Shown: piece after piece, positions 27,986 to 40,744 of the stretch
Layout: each line of letters opens with the position of its first letter
Numbering within the stretch: position 1 is the stretch's first letter
NCBI GenBank assembly: GCA_963662155.1
Contig: OY759268.1
Coordinates: 58,666,140-58,730,139, forward strand
Source of the DNA: Lamellibrachia columna
Lineage: Eukaryota; Annelida; Polychaeta; Sabellida; Siboglinidae
Direction: 5' to 3'
DNA: 64,000 nucleotides
Made by a program: the position numbers and the translations under genes
Notes under the pieces: model-generated
Databases searched by the model: none
Told to the model about the DNA's origin: nothing
Seen by the model: the letters and a program-made list of their open reading frames with translations, nothing else

Positions 27986-30900
27986 GTGGCGTCTATACGA
28001 TATATATACGGATTATACAGTTAGTGAAAGAGCAGTAGCAACAGTAACAGACTGTGTCGTGGCGTCTATACGATATGTATACGGAGTATACAGTTAGTGA
28101 AAGAGCAGTAGCAACAATAACAGACTGTGTCGTGGCGTCTACACGATATGTATACGGAGTATACAGTTAGTGAAAGAGCAGTAGCAACAGTAACAGACTG
28201 TGTCGTGGCGTCTATATGATATGTATTCGGAGTATACAGTTAGTGAAAGAGCAGTAGCAGCAGTAACAGACTGTGTCGTGGCGTCTATACGATATGTATA
28301 CAGTGTATACAGTTAGTGAAAGAGCAGTAGCAACAGTAACAGAAACAGTCGTGACGTCTATCCGATATGTATTCGGAGTATACAGTTAGGGAAAGAGCAA
28401 TAGCAACAGTAGCAGACTGTGTCTTGGCGTCTGTACGATATGTATTCGGTGTATACAGTTAGTGAAAGAGCAGTAGCAACAATAACAGACTGTGTCGTGA
28501 CGTCTGTACGATATGTATTCGGAGTATACAGTCAGTGAAAGAGTAGTAGCAACAGTAACAGACTGTGTCGTGGCGTCTGTACGATATGTATTCGGAGTAT
28601 ACAGTTAGCGAAAGAGTAGTAGCAACAGTAACAGACTGTGTCGTGGCGTCTGTACGATATGTATTCGGAGTATACAGTTAGTGAAAGGGCAGAAGCGACA
28701 GTAACAGACTGTGTCGTGGCGTCTATACGATATGTATTCGGAGTATACAGTTAGAGAAACAGCAGTAACAAGAGTAACAGACTGTGTCGTGGCGTCTATA
28801 CGATATGTATTCGGAGTATACAGTTAGTGAAAGAGCAGTAGCAACAGTAACAGACTGTGTCGTAGCGTCTATACGATATGTATACGGATTATACAGTTAG
28901 TGAAAGAGCAGTAGCAACAGTAACAGACTGTGTCGTGGCGTCTATACGATATGTATTCGGAGTATACAGTTAGTGAAAGAGCAGTAGCTACAATAACAGA
29001 CTGTGTCGTGGCGTCTACACGATATGTATACGGAGTATACAGTTAGTGAAAGAGCAGTAGCAACATTAACAGACTGTGTCGTGGCGTCTATACGATAGGT
29101 ATACGGATTATACAGTTAGTGAAAGAGCAGTAGCAACAGTAACAGACTGTGTCGTGGCGTCTATACGATATGTATACGGAGTATACAGTTATTGAAAGAG
29201 CAGTAGCAACAATAACAAACTGTGTCGTGGCGTCTACACGATATGTATACGGAGTATACAGTTAGTGAAAGAGCAGTAGCAACAGTAACAGACTGTGTCG
29301 TGGCGTCTATATGATATGTATTCGGAGTATACAGTTAGTGAAAGAGCAGTAGCAGCAGTAACAGACTGTGTCGTGGCGTCTATACGATATGTATACAGTG
29401 TATACAGTTAGTGAAAGAGCAGTAGCAACAGTAACAGACTGTGTCGTGACGTCTATACGATATGTATTCGGAATATACAGTTAGGGAAAGAGCAATAGCA
29501 ACAGTAGCAGACTGTGTCTTGGCGTCTGTACAATATGTATTCGGTGTATACAGTTAGCGAAAGAGGAGTAGCAACAGTAACAGACTGTGTCGTGACGTCT
29601 GTACGATATGTATTCGGTGTATACCGTTAGTGAAAGAGCAATAGCAACAGTAACAGACTGTGTCGTGACGTCTGTACGATATGTATTCGGTGTATACAGT
29701 TAGTGAAAGAGGAGTAGCAACAGTAACAGACAGTGTCGTGACGTCTGTACGATATGTATTCGGTGTATACAGTTAGTGAAAGAGCAATAGCAACAGTAAC
29801 AGACTGTGTCGTGGCGTCTATACGATATGTATACGGATTATACAGTTAGTGAAAGAGCAGTAGCAACAGTAACAGACTGTGTCGTGGCGTCTATACGATA
29901 TGTATACGGAGTATACAGTTATTGAAAGAGCAGTAGCTACAATAACAGACTGTGTCGTGGCGTCTACACGATATTTATACGGAGTATACAGTTAGTGAAA
30001 GAGCAGTAGCAACAGTAACAGACTGTGTCGTGGCGTCTATACGATATGTATACGAATTATACAGTTAGTGAAAGAGCAGTAGCAACAGTAACAGACTGTG
30101 TCGTGGCGTCTATACGATATGTATACGGAGTATACAGTTAGTGAAAGAGCAGTAGCAACAATAACAGACTGTGTCGTGGCGTCTACACGATATGTATACG
30201 GAGTATACAGTTAGTGAAAGAGCAGTAGCAACAGTAACAGACTGTGTCGTGGCGTCTATATGATATGTATTCGGAGTATACAGTTAGTGAAAGAGCAGTA
30301 GCAGCAGTAACAGACTGTGTCGTGGCGTCTATACGATATGTATACAGTGTATACAGTTAGTGAAAGAGCAGTAGCAACAGTAACAGAAACAGTCGTGACG
30401 TCTATACGATATGAATTCGGAGTATACAGTTAGGGAAAGAGCAATAGCAACAGTAGCAGACTGTGTCTTGGCGTCTGTACGATATGTATTCGGTGTATAC
30501 AGTTAGTGAAAGAGCAGTAGCAACAATAACAGACTGTGTCGTGACGTCTGTACGATATGTATTCGGAGTATACAGTCAGTGAAAGAGTAGTAGCAACAGT
30601 AACAGACTGTGTCGTGGCGTCTGTACGATATGTATTCGGAGTATACAGTTAGCGAAAGAGCAGTAGCAACAGTAACAGACTGTGTCGTGGCGTCTGTACG
30701 ATATGTATTCGGAGTATACAGTTAGTGAAAGGGCAGAAGCGACAGTAACAGACTGTGTCGTGGCGTCTATACGATATGTATTCGGAGTATACAGTTAGAG
30801 AAACAGCAGTAACAACAGTAACAGACTGTGTCGTGGCGTCTATACGATATGTATTCGGAGTATACAGTTAGTGAAAGAGCAGTAGCAACAGTAACAGACT

Positions 30901-33900
30901 GTGTCGTAGCGTCTATACGATATGTATACGGATTATACAGTTAGTGAAAGAGCAGTAGCAACAGTAACAGACTGTGTCGTGGCGTCTATACGATATGTAT
31001 TCGGAGTATACAGTTAGTGAAAGAGCAGTAGCTACAATAACAGACTGTGTCGTGGCGTCTACACGATATGTATACGGAGTATACAGTTAGTGAAAGAGCA
31101 GTAGCAACAGTAACAGACTGTGTCGTGGCGTCTATACGATATATATACGGATTATACAGTTAGTGAAAGAGCAGTAGCAACAGTAACAGACTGTGTCGTG
31201 GCGTCTATACGATATGTATACGGAGTATACAGTTAGTGAAAGAGCAGTAGCAACAATAACAGACTGTGTCGTGGCGTCTACACGATATGTATACGGAGTA
31301 TACAGTTAGTGAAAGAGCAGTAGCAACAGTAACAGACTGTGTCGTGGCGTCTATATGATATGTATTCGGAGTATACAGTTAGTGAAAGAGCAGTAGCAGC
31401 AGTAACAGACTGTGTCGTGGCGTCTATACGATATGTATACAATGTATACAGTTAGTGAAAGAGCAGTAGCAACAGTAACAGAAACAGTCGTGACGTCTAT
31501 ACGATATGTATTCGGAGTATACAGTTAGGGAAAGAGCAATAGCAACAGTAGCAGACTGTGTCTTGGCGTCTGTACGATATGTATTCGGTGTATACAGTTA
31601 GTGAAAGAGCAGTAGCAACAATAACAGACTGTGTCGTGACGTCTGTACGATATGTATTCGGAGTATACAGTCAGTGAAAGAGTAGTAGCAACAGTAACAG
31701 ACTGTGTCGTGGCGTCTGTACGATATGTATTCGGAGTATACAGTTAGCGAAAGAGTAGTAGCAACAGTAACAGACTGTGTCGTGGCGTCTGTACGATATG
31801 TATTCGGAGTATACAGTTAGTGAAAGGGCAGAAGCGACAGTAACAGACTGTGTCGTGGCGTCTATACGATATGTATTCGGAGTATACAGTTAGAGAAACA
31901 GCAGTAACAAGAGTAACAGACTGTGTCGTGGCGTCTATACGATATGTATTCGGAGTATACAGTTAGTGAAAGAGCAGTAGCAACAGTAACAGACTGTGTC
32001 GTAGCGTCTATACGATATGTATACGGATTATACAGTTAGTGAAAGAGCAGTAGCAACAGTAACAGACTGTGTCGTGGCGTCTATACGATATGTATTCGGA
32101 GTATACAGTTAGTGAAAGAGCAGTAGCTACAATAACAGACTGTGTCGTGGCGTCTACACGATATGTATACGGAGTATACAGTTAGTGAAAGAGCAGTAGC
32201 AACAGTAACAGACTGTGTCGTGGCGTCTATACGATAGGTATACGGATTATACAGTTAGTGAAAGAGCAGTAGCAACAGTAACAGACTGTGTCGTGGCGTC
32301 TATACGATATGTATACGGAGTATACAGTTAGTGAAAGAGCAGTAGCAACAATAACAGACTGTGTCGTGGCGTCTACACGATATGTATACGGAGTATACAG
32401 TTAGTGAAAGAGCAGTAGCAACAGTAACAGACTGTGTCGTGGCGTCTATATGATATGTATTCGGAGTATACAGTTAGTGAAAGAGCAGTAGCAGCAGTAA
32501 CAGACTGTGTCGTGGCGTCTATACGATATGTATACAGTGTATACAGTTAGTGAAAGAGCAGTAGCAACAGTAACAGACTGTGTCGTGACGTCTATACGAT
32601 ATGTATTCGGAATATACAGTTAGGGAAAGAGCAATAGCAACAGTAGCAGACTGTGTCTTGGCGTCTGTACAATATGTATTCGGTGTATACAGTTAGCGAA
32701 AGAGGAGTAGCAACAGTAACAGACTGTGTCGTGACGTCTGTACGATATGTATTCGGTGTATACCGTTAGTGAAAGAGCAATAGCAACAGTAACAGACTGT
32801 GTCGTGACGTCTGTACGATATGTATTCGGTGTATACAGTTAGTGAAAGAGGAGTAGCAACAGTAACAGACAGTGTCGTGACGTCTGTACGATATGTATTC
32901 GGTGTATACAGTTAGTGAAAGAGCAATAGCAACAGTAACAGACTGTGTCGTGGCGTCTATACGATATGTATACGGATTATACAGTTAGTGAAAGAGCAGT
33001 AGCAACAGTAACAGACTGTGTCGTGGCGTCTATACGATATGTATACGGAGTATACAGTTATTGAAAGAGCAGTAGCTACAATAACAGACTGTGTCGTGGC
33101 GTCTACACGATATTTATACGGAGTATACAGTTAGTGAAAGAGCAGTAGCAACAGTAACAGACTGTGTCGTGGCGTCTATACGATATGTATACGAATTATA
33201 CAGTTAGTGAAAGAGCAGTAGCAACAGTAACAGACTGTGTCGTGGCGTCTATACGATATGTATACGGAGTATACAGTTAGTGAAAGAGCAGTAGCAACAA
33301 TAACAGACTGTGTCGTGGCGTCTACACGACATGTATACGGAGTATACAGTTAGTGAAAGAGCATTAGCAACAGTAACAGACTGTGTCGTGGCGTCTATAT
33401 GATATGTATTCGGAGTATACAGTTAGTGAAAGAGCAGTAGCAGCAGTAACAGACTGTGTCGTTGCGTCTATACGATATGTATACAGTGTATACAGTTAGT
33501 GAAAGAGCAGTAGCAACAGTAACAGACTGTGTCGTGACGTCTATACGATATGTATTCGGAGTATACAGTTAGGGAAAGAGCTGTAGCAACAGTAGCAGAC
33601 TGTGTCGTGGCGTCTGTACGATATGTATTCGGTGTATACAGTTAGTGAAAGAGCAGAAGCAACAGTAACAGACTGTGTCGTGGCGTCTATACGATATGTA
33701 TTCGGAGTATACAGTTAGCGAAAGAGCAGTAGCAACAGTAACCGACTGTGTCGTGGCGTCTATACGATATGTATTCGGAGTATACAGTCAGAGAAAGAAT
33801 AGTAGCAACAGTAACAGACTGTGTCGTGGCGTCTGTACGATATGTATTCGGAGTATACAGTTAGCGAAAGAGCAGTAGCAACAGTAACAGACTGTGTCGT

Positions 33901-35657
33901 GGCGTCTGTACGATATGTATTCGGAGTATACAGTTAGTGAAAGGGCAGAAGCGACAGTAACAGACTGTGTCGTGGCGTCTATACGATATGTATTCGGAGT
34001 ATACAGTTAGAGAAACAGCAGTAGCAACAATAACAGACTGTGTCGTGGCGTCTATACGATATGTATTCGGAGTATACAGTTAGTGAAAGAGCAGTAGCAA
34101 CAGTGACAGACTGTTTCTTGGCGTCTATACGATATATATGCGGATTATACAGTTAGTGAAAGAGCAGTAGCAACAGTAACAGACTGTGTCGTGGCGTCTA
34201 TACGATATGTATACGGAGTATACAGTTAGTGAAAGAGCAGTAGAAACAATAACAGACTCTGTCGTGGCGTCTACACGATATGTATACGGAGTATACAGTT
34301 AGTGAAAGAGCAGTAGCAACAGTAACAGACTGTGTCGTGGCGTCTATACGATATGTATACGGATTATACAGTTAGTGAAAGAGCAGTAGCAACAGTAACA
34401 GACTGTGTCGTGGCGTCTATACCATATGTATACGGAGTATACAGTTAGTGAAAGAGCAGTAGCAACAATAACAGACTGTGTCGTGGCGTCTACACGATAT
34501 GTATACGGAGTATACAGTTAGTGAAAGAGCAGTAGCAACAGTAACAGACTGTGTCGTGGCGTCTATATGATATGTATTCGGAGTATACAGTTAGTGAAAG
34601 AGCAGTAGCAGCAGTAACAGACTGTGTCGTGGCGTCTATACGATATGTATACAGTGTATACAGTTAGTGAAAGAGCAGTAGCAACAGTAACAGACTGTGT
34701 CGTGACGTCTATACGATATGTATTCGGAGTATACAGTTAGGGAAAGAGCAATAGCAACAGTAGCAGACTGTGTCGTGGCGTCTGTACGATATGTATTCGG
34801 TGTATACAGTTAGTGAAAGAGCAGTAGCAACAATAACAGACTGTGTCGTGACGTCTGTACGATATGTATTCGGTGTATACAGTTAGTGAAAGAGCAGTAG
34901 CAACAGTAACAGAATGTGTCGTGGCGTCTGTACGATATGTATTCGGTGTATACAGTTAGTGAAAGAGCAGTAGCAACAGTAACAGACTGTGTCCTGACGT
35001 CTATACGATATGTATTCGGAGTATACATTTAGTGAAAGAGCAGTAGCAACAGTAGCATACTGTGTCGTGGCGTCTATACGATATGTATACGGATTATACA
35101 GTTAGTGAAAGAGCAGTAGCAACAGTAACATACTGTGTCGTGGCGTCTATACGATATGTATTCGGAGTATACAGTTAGTGAAAGAGCAGTAGCAACAATA
35201 ACAGACTGTGTCGTGGCGTCTACACGATATGTAAATGGAGTATACAGTTAGTGAAAGAGCAGTAGCAACAGTAACAGACTGTGTCGTGGCGTCTATATGA
35301 TATGTATTCGGAGTATACAGTTAGTGAAAGAGCAGTAGCAGCAGTAACAGACTGTGTCGTGGCGTCTATACGATATGTATACAGTGTATACAGTTAGTGA
35401 AAGAGCAGTAGCAACAGTAACAGACTGTGTCGTGACGTCTATACGATATGTATTCGGAGTATACAGTTAGGGAAAGAGCAATAGCAACAGTAGCAGACTG
35501 TGTCGTGGCGTCTGTACGATATGTATTCGGTGTATACAGTTAGTGAAAGAGCAGTAGCAACAGTAACAGACTGTGTCGTGACGTCTATACGATATGTATT
35601 CGGAGTATACATTTAGTGAAAGAGCAGTAGCAACAGTAGCATACTGTGTCGTGGCCT

Positions 35658-35972
35658 CTATACGATATGTATTCGGAGTATACAGTTAGTGAAAGAGCAG
35701 TAGCAACAGTAGCAGACTGTGTCGTGGCGTCTGTACGATATGTATTCGGAGTATACAGTTAGTGAAAGAGCAGTAGCAACAGTAGCAGACTGTGTCGTGG
35801 CATCTATACGATATGCCTTGTTAATACTGACGTGTGTCAATTCGATTGATTCGTTAATCTCGTCGTCGTCGCATGGCGGATACATTGATGTGATGCATTC
35901 GATCAGCACGTGCGCTATTCGGTTCTGTACAGACAAATGCTCGATCACGCTACAGAAGACAGCCGCTTTCAC
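35658..35972 (-). pseudogene. Viral gene Y, left-arm 5' fragment running into the satellite
   Basis: An open frame starts with Met at 35,972. It encodes an unrecognised N-terminal region (MKAAVFCSVIEHLSVQNR, then an acidic CDDDEINESIE) and then continues straight into satellite sequence from 35,812. From there the translation is that of the 73-bp monomer (IDATTQSATVATALSLTVYS). The right-arm copy starts at 56,576 and has only five monomers before the gene resumes. Here the gene has been split by array expansion, and its 3' part is not in the window on this side. I do not recognise the family. The segment is shared between arms with few changes, which argues that it was coding before the duplication. 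Confidence 0.6.
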
Positions 35973-36071
35973 ACAGTACGTACTTTCACACAGTACGTAC
36001 TTTCACCCAGTATGTACTTTCACACAGTACGTACTTTCACACAGTACGTACTTTCACACAGTACCTACTTT
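35970..36071 (+). repeat. 17-bp minisatellite, six copies (one in the other arm)
   Basis: Six tandem copies of cacacagtacgtacttt begin at 35,970, 35,987, 36,004, 36,021, 36,038 and 36,055, with small changes in copies three and six. The matching place in the right arm (about 56,565-56,582) has a single copy. It lies at the start of viral gene Y, just upstream of and across its first codons. Confidence 0.92.
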
Positions 36072-36167
36072 CTGTCGCGTTCTTACAAAAACAGTTCGTT
36101 ACGATGTCGGATACACGTAACGTATACGATACTACATTACCGTCATTACACGTCGCACGAGCATCAC

Positions 36168-36895
36168 TCAATAGACGATAGAAGACGATATTTGATGTAC
36201 GTGGCTTTCTAATCCAATACAGAGCAGTTCGTCATCGGCAAACGGTACGTCTTGATTTCCGTACAGTTCCACGAACGCTCCGCAGACGTCTCCAATGGGA
36301 ACAGTAAAGGCGAATGTGTTCTGTGTACCTATAACGTAGCTGTCGTCATTCAAGAGATACATACTGCTGTTGGTCAGTATGTTAAAAATACACGGTGTAC
36401 TATCGGTATGATATACGTATTCGTCGATTTCGACCACATGTAGCACGTTCGGTAACAATTCGACGGCACAGTACAGGCCATGCGTACATGGTCGTACATG
36501 GTCGTACTTAGTCGTAGATTTGTCACTGCGTCGGCGCACACGTCCGCTGTGTCGCCACCATACGATGTTGCAGTCACGAACGTGAGTTCAATTACTATAG
36601 CGTCATCTTTACCGACATCGCGCATGCGTAGATGTATACGATGACTGTTGGTTGTAGCCGATGGGTTCGTATTTATCATCCAATCAGTCGTCTCCGTCGT
36701 TGCATCGGATGTCGGTATTGCAGCGTACACACCGTGTTGAATGGCGTCGATGTAGAGATTCCATAATCGACACGAACTTGTGTACGTCGGAAACCGATGC
36801 ATGCGATTGTCGTCTGTTGGCTGTAATTCGGATAACCGTGTCACAACATACGCGGCGTCGTACATACGATACGGTAGCTGTATGTCGATCATCAC
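36168..36895 (-). pseudogene. Viral gene X, left-arm copy, broken
   Basis: Two overlapping minus-strand frames together match one right-arm gene. The upstream frame from 36,895 gives MMIDIQLPYRMYDAAYVV, then SCRLWNLYIDAIQHGVYAAI and DAIVIELTFVTATSYGGDTA. The downstream frame, ending at 36,168, gives GLYCAVELLPNVLHVVEIDE, then SMYLLNDDSYVIGTQN and DVPFADDELL. The frame changes near a short direct repeat (tacatggtcg) at about 36,480-36,510. Compared with the right arm, about 74 bp is missing near 36,926. I see no signal peptide, membrane segment or known motif and cannot assign a function. It lies immediately downstream of the polymerase, on the same strand. Confidence 0.55.
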
Positions 36896-37116
36896 TGTAC
36901 GCGCTACCGTTTGTATCAGTTGCGATGAAGCATGTTCTTAACGGGAATGTTTCGTATTCCCAATGCCACCGGCGATGTCCACGTCTCTACGTCTCACGTC
37001 TCTACGCTGCTGCACGATTCGTTGCCGAGCAGAAGAACGCGTAGCGTATTGGCGCAGAACGTACTGAGTTGTACATGCGCCGGTCTTTGTACATCAAAGC
37101 GTCGAGGTATTTGTAT

Positions 37117-37480
37117 CGTGTCCGTACCGTCGATGTAACATACGTCGCGTGTCGTGTCCGTACCGTCGATGTAACATACGTCACGTGTCGTGTCCGTACC
37201 GTCGCTGTAACATACGTCGTGTGTCGTGACCGTACCGTCGACGTAACATACGTTGCGTGTCGTGTCCGTACCGTCGATGTAACATACGTCGTGTGTCGTG
37301 TCCGTACCGTCGATGTAACATACGTCGCGTGTCGTGTCCGTACCGTCGATGTAACATACGTCGTGTGTCGTGTCCGTACCGTCGATGTAACGTACGTCGT
37401 GTGTCGTGTCCGTACCGTCGATGTAACATACGTCGTGTGTCGTGTCCGTACCGTCGATGTAACATACGTTGCGTGCACGA
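37117..37480 (-). repeat. 36-bp minisatellite in viral coding sequence, ten copies
   Basis: Ten copies of a 36-bp unit (landmark tccgtaccgtcgatgtaac at 37,121 then every 36 bases to 37,445). The right arm has nine. Because 36 is a multiple of 3, each frame gives a 12-residue repeat (for example VCYIDGTDTTHD), and several frames on both strands stay open. It sits between the polymerase thumb and gene X. About 100 bp of viral sequence follows (36,994-37,116), also present in the right arm, with no family I recognise. Confidence 0.92.
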
Positions 37481-37810
37481 ACTGTTGCTATGTTGGAGTT
37501 AACGCCTGGTCTATGTAACGTGACGCGCATACTACTCGTAATATCGCACAACGGCACGATCCCTGTGTGATTGCGTCGCCGAAGTATAGGAATAACGCAA
37601 GTCCGCGTACGTCCGACTGATAGAGCAGTTTCCATGCTATTTCTTGGCACCGCGTTTGCCTGCGAGTTGTATCCAGTTTCTTTCCACTCATACCTGCAAT
37701 ATGGAAGCGCACATGACCGTCCGCAACAGCGTATCCCATGTAGGTCTTCTTTGCCAGTATGAATATACCATCTTCTCGAGCATTAGTTTCGTCGGTGCAC
37801 GGTAGAGTGG

Positions 37811-37903
37811 ACGCAATGTCGCAGTGCCTTCGTTACAATGTCGCAGTGCCTTCGTTATAATATCGCAGTGCCTTCGTTACAATGTCGCAGTGCCTTCGTT
37901 ACA
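37811..37903 (-). repeat. 22-bp minisatellite in the polymerase, four copies
   Basis: Four copies of a 22-bp unit (landmark gcagtgccttcgtta at 37,821, 37,843, 37,865 and 37,887), between the motif C region and the thumb. The right arm also has four (about 50,811-50,900). The period is not a multiple of 3, so any gain or loss shifts the polymerase frame. Confidence 0.88.
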
Positions 37904-38449
37904 AAGCCCCGCGAGGTGTACGCTGCGTTAGCTTAATGCTGACACCAGTTCACAAACGGTCATGTGGTTTCTGATGTGTATTCGCGTGCACAAACACCAT
38001 TGAGTGTTCGGGCGGTCATGTCGTCAGATGTTCGTCGTACCTGGGAACATTGACATTCTCGGCATTCGTCTCATTCGCAACTGTACTCAGATCATTCGCG
38101 TTGCGCATTTCGACACCGAGCGTCGTACAGGACCGATATGCCGTTGGTGAGAGAACATTCAAAAAGAGCGAATCCGTATCAGCGGTGACGACGCGGAACC
38201 CGAAGAGACTGGACATACGTTCTGCTACACTCCGAATAGCATTGCGTGCCGATGTAGTAATAGCTCCACCTACCGGTATCGCTGTCCTGGTCACGCTCGG
38301 CTTGCGCACGTGCCGTTTTGTACATTCGTCGCAGTGCTTTCATGTCTGTCGATATCATATTCGATAATGCCATAACATATCTTTCGGATACGAGCGGTTC
38401 TCGTCTGGTGATCTTGTGTGCACGACGTACGTTCTTGAACGTTTGTGGT

Positions 38450-38902
38450 TTGTTCGGTCGCGGCGCCACCGGTCCTGTTTCTGCAGACTCTTGGATAGAG
38501 CTGATCTCGGTGATCTCGTAGTCGATGCCTTCACGTAAATTGTTCGGTCGCGGTGCCACGGGTCCTGTTTCTGCGGATTCTTGGATAGAGCTGATCTCGA
38601 TGATCTCGTAGTCGATGCCTTCACGTAAATTGTTCGGTCACGGTGCCACGGGTCCTGTTTCTGCGGACTCTTGGATAGAGCTGACATCGATGATCTCGTA
38701 GTCGATGCCTTCACGTAAATTGTTCGGTCACGGTGCCACGGGTCCTGTTTCTGCGGATTCTTGGATAGAGCTGATCTCGATGATCTCGTAGTCGATGCCT
38801 TCACGTAAATTGTTCGGTCACGGTGCCACGGGTCCTGTTTCTGCGGACTCTTGGATAGTGCTGATCTCGATGATCTCGTAGTCGATGCCTTCACGTAAAT
38901 CG
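38450..38902 (-). repeat. 90-bp minisatellite in the polymerase fingers region, five copies
   Basis: Five units of 90 bp (landmark gttcggtc.cggtgccac at 38,453, 38,543, 38,633, 38,723 and 38,813). The right arm has two (50,021-50,200). In the polymerase frame each unit encodes 30 residues beginning near NLREGIDYEI. It lies between motif A and the fingers helices, so the expansion enlarged an internal loop while keeping frame. Confidence 0.92.
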
Positions 38903-39692
38903 TTCGTCGCGATGTAATCCCACGTCGTCATAGCCGACAAACACAGGTTATGTTCTTACATCAATGACGGATACTGCGACGAAAGGTCAAATGTGGCGTA
39001 CATATTATTAAACATTGCAATGTTGTTAGCGATCATACCGGCTCCCATCTGTGTTTTTTCGAAATCCACATCAACATCCTTTTCGCACCCCGGATGCAAC
39101 ATCTTTTCGAGGCCTTCGATCGTCACACATGGTACCGTCGGCGGCATAAGTACGCCATCACGAGCGTCACACTTTGCGAGTATATTTAACACGTTATACG
39201 TCGATCGTTGCATGAACAATTCTCGTGCGGACATCCCTTTGATACGCGATATGGCCACGTAGAAGTCGTTTACTTTCGTCACGCGTAACAGTAGCATTAC
39301 GACCAGACTATCCATGAGACAGTAGGCTATCAGCAGTTCTACGTCGTCCGTGTTTCCGTGTGACCACGTGTCGTATAGACGCGCATACGATACCTGCGGT
39401 GCGTCAATCTTTGCTACACCAATGTACTTCTTAGCGACAACGTCCAGTCGCGTCATCAGCTTACTCAAAAGACGCATTGCATTAGCAAATATTACGACAC
39501 GCGACGTGACGTGACGCATTGTCTTCGCCACTAACACCGTACGCCTCACAGCAGTCGTATCCGCCGCACCCTGCAGTTCGGTATCCGCGACTGTAGCATT
39601 GTCGTATACGGAATCGTGCACGTTCAATATCATAGTACGCATGAGATTTCTCTCTGAACTAACCGTTGTGGTATTGTAGTCTGACGAAGTAG

Positions 39693-40240
39693 TTGCATTG
39701 TTACTATTGTCGTCGTCAAGAACGTCGATGTCGTCGTTGGTATGTTGTTCGTCTGCGATCTCGTTGTCATCCTCATTGCTACTATTGTCGTCGTCAAGAA
39801 CGTCGATGTCGTCGTTGGTATGTTGTTCGTCTGTGATCTCGTTGTCAACCTCATTGCTACTATTGTCGTCGTCAAGAACGTCGATGTCGTCGTTGGTATG
39901 TTGTTCGTCTGCGATCTCGTTGTCATCCTCATTGCTACTATTGTCGTCGTCAAGAACGTCGATGTCGTCGTTGGTAAGTTGTTCGTCTGCGATCTCGTTG
40001 TCAACCTCATTGCTACTATTGTCGTCGTCAAGAACGTCGATGTCGTCGTTGGTATGTTGTTCGTCTGCGATCTCGTTGTCATCCTCATTGCTACTATTGT
40101 CCTCGTCAAGAACGTCGATGTCGTCGTTGGTAAGTTGTTCGTCTGCGATCTCGTTGTCATCCTCATTGCTACTATTGTCGTCGTCAAGAACGTCGATATC
40201 GTCGTTGGTAAGTTATTATCTCGTTGTCATCCTCATTGAT
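39693..40240 (-). repeat. 78-bp acidic-coding minisatellite, six copies plus a short unit
   Basis: Six 78-bp units (cctcattgct landmarks from 39,771 every 78 bases to 40,161), then a unit shortened to 70 bp near 40,231. In the polymerase frame each full unit encodes 26 residues rich in Asp, Glu and Asn (DDDNSSNEDDNEIADEQ). The shortened unit shifts frame relative to the Met at 40,273 and is also present in the right arm, so it predates the duplication. The right arm has thirteen full units. Confidence 0.93.
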
Positions 40241-40284
40241 ATCATACGCATCGTCGCGTTCGATAGCAAACATGCCGTTAACAA

Positions 40285-40667
40285 CGATGATGATCAACAA
40301 CATTTACAAAACGATCTAAACAAATTAGTTAAATGATCTGAAAAATGGCAGATGTTATTCAATTTTGGGTCTTCATAACTAAGGTCTATAAGTTCTGGAA
40401 TCATCTTTGTTGCTCTCCTCTATATTTTTGTCAAGTGTATCTATACCTTTCTTACGATATGGTATCCTAGTGTGTATACAGTATTCTAAATGAGGCCTAA
40501 CTATGCTTTCATACAGAGGTATAATTAGCACTTTTTCCTTGTATGTTATATTTCTCCTAATCAATCCAATAATTTGATTATCATTTGAAGCAGCAATACA
40601 ACACTGGTCTGAAACTGTCATATCAACACTTATTGTTACCAATCCATTTAGTGATTTCTAAAAAAAT
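40285..40667. mobile_element. Rearranged CR1 fragment, left arm
   Basis: A mosaic of pieces matches the CR1-like element at the left of the window. On the plus strand, about 40,288-40,369 matches its 1,735-1,816 (QQHLQNDL, then EKWQMLFNFG). Joined to it in opposite orientation, 40,370-40,640 matches 2,184 back to about 1,914 (IAASNDNQIIGLIRRNITYK, IVRPHLEYCI). A short piece near 40,640-40,667 matches 1,374-1,400. It abuts the first codons of the polymerase. The same mosaic is in the right arm. Confidence 0.8.
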
Positions 40668-40744
40668 ACAGGAAGACCAATGGCTGTCACGCGTGCTGTC
40701 TATCTGTTATCATGTGTGAAGACACAAGTGTCGTTTATTGCGTG

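Larger units (their letters stand above)
2603..35812 (+). repeat. 73-bp satellite array, about 455 copies
   Basis: Head-to-tail copies of a 73-bp monomer run without interruption for 33.2 kb. A convenient landmark is gtgtcgtggcgtct, followed by atatgtattcggagtatac and cagtagcaacagtaacag. Variants recur: tacggattatac versus tcggagtatac, tagcta for tagcaa, gtcgtgac for gtcgtggc. Because 73 is not a multiple of 3 and the monomer contains stops, the many 63-111 codon open frames inside are artefacts. The right end is exact: the last base of the repeat is 35,812, where the left-arm copy of viral gene Y begins. Units next to that boundary carry the agtagcagac and gcatct variants that also mark the five-copy version at 56,736-57,100. 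Confidence 0.97.
37488..40273 (-). pseudogene. Family B DNA polymerase pseudogene, left arm
   Basis: On the minus strand from Met 40,273 come an acidic repeat region, then an exonuclease segment with the Exo III motif YCLMD. Next is motif A (DLSSQYPSLM, 38,959-38,988), with an in-frame TAA directly after it (38,956-38,958) although polymerase-like sequence continues (EHNLC). The fingers region (LVSERYVMALSNMISTDMKA), motif C (ADTDSLF, 38,163-38,183) and a thumb segment (KKTYMGYAVADGHV) follow. Motif B (K-x3-N-x2-YG) is absent: relative to the right arm about 82 bp is deleted near 38,273. Stops, frame changes and four minisatellites break the gene. The motif order fits the pol delta/herpesvirus/baculovirus branch of DNA-primed B-family enzymes rather than protein-primed Polinton types. 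Exo I and Exo II are not seen. It cannot encode a working enzyme. Confidence 0.85.

Noticed and set aside
3663..35028. Many 63-111 codon open frames (MSWRLYDMYSEYTVSERAV and its opposite-strand partners)
   Set aside because: They are translations of the 73-bp satellite, recur in step with the monomer and stop within three units. There is no sign of a real gene.
2603..35812. CENP-B box in the satellite
   Set aside because: The attcggagtatac part resembles only a fragment of the box. The required CGGG end is missing.
36661..38521. Plus-strand frames opposite gene X, the 36-bp repeat and the polymerase in the left arm
   Set aside because: The minus-strand frames contain the polymerase motifs and match the right arm. 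The plus-strand frames are shadows.
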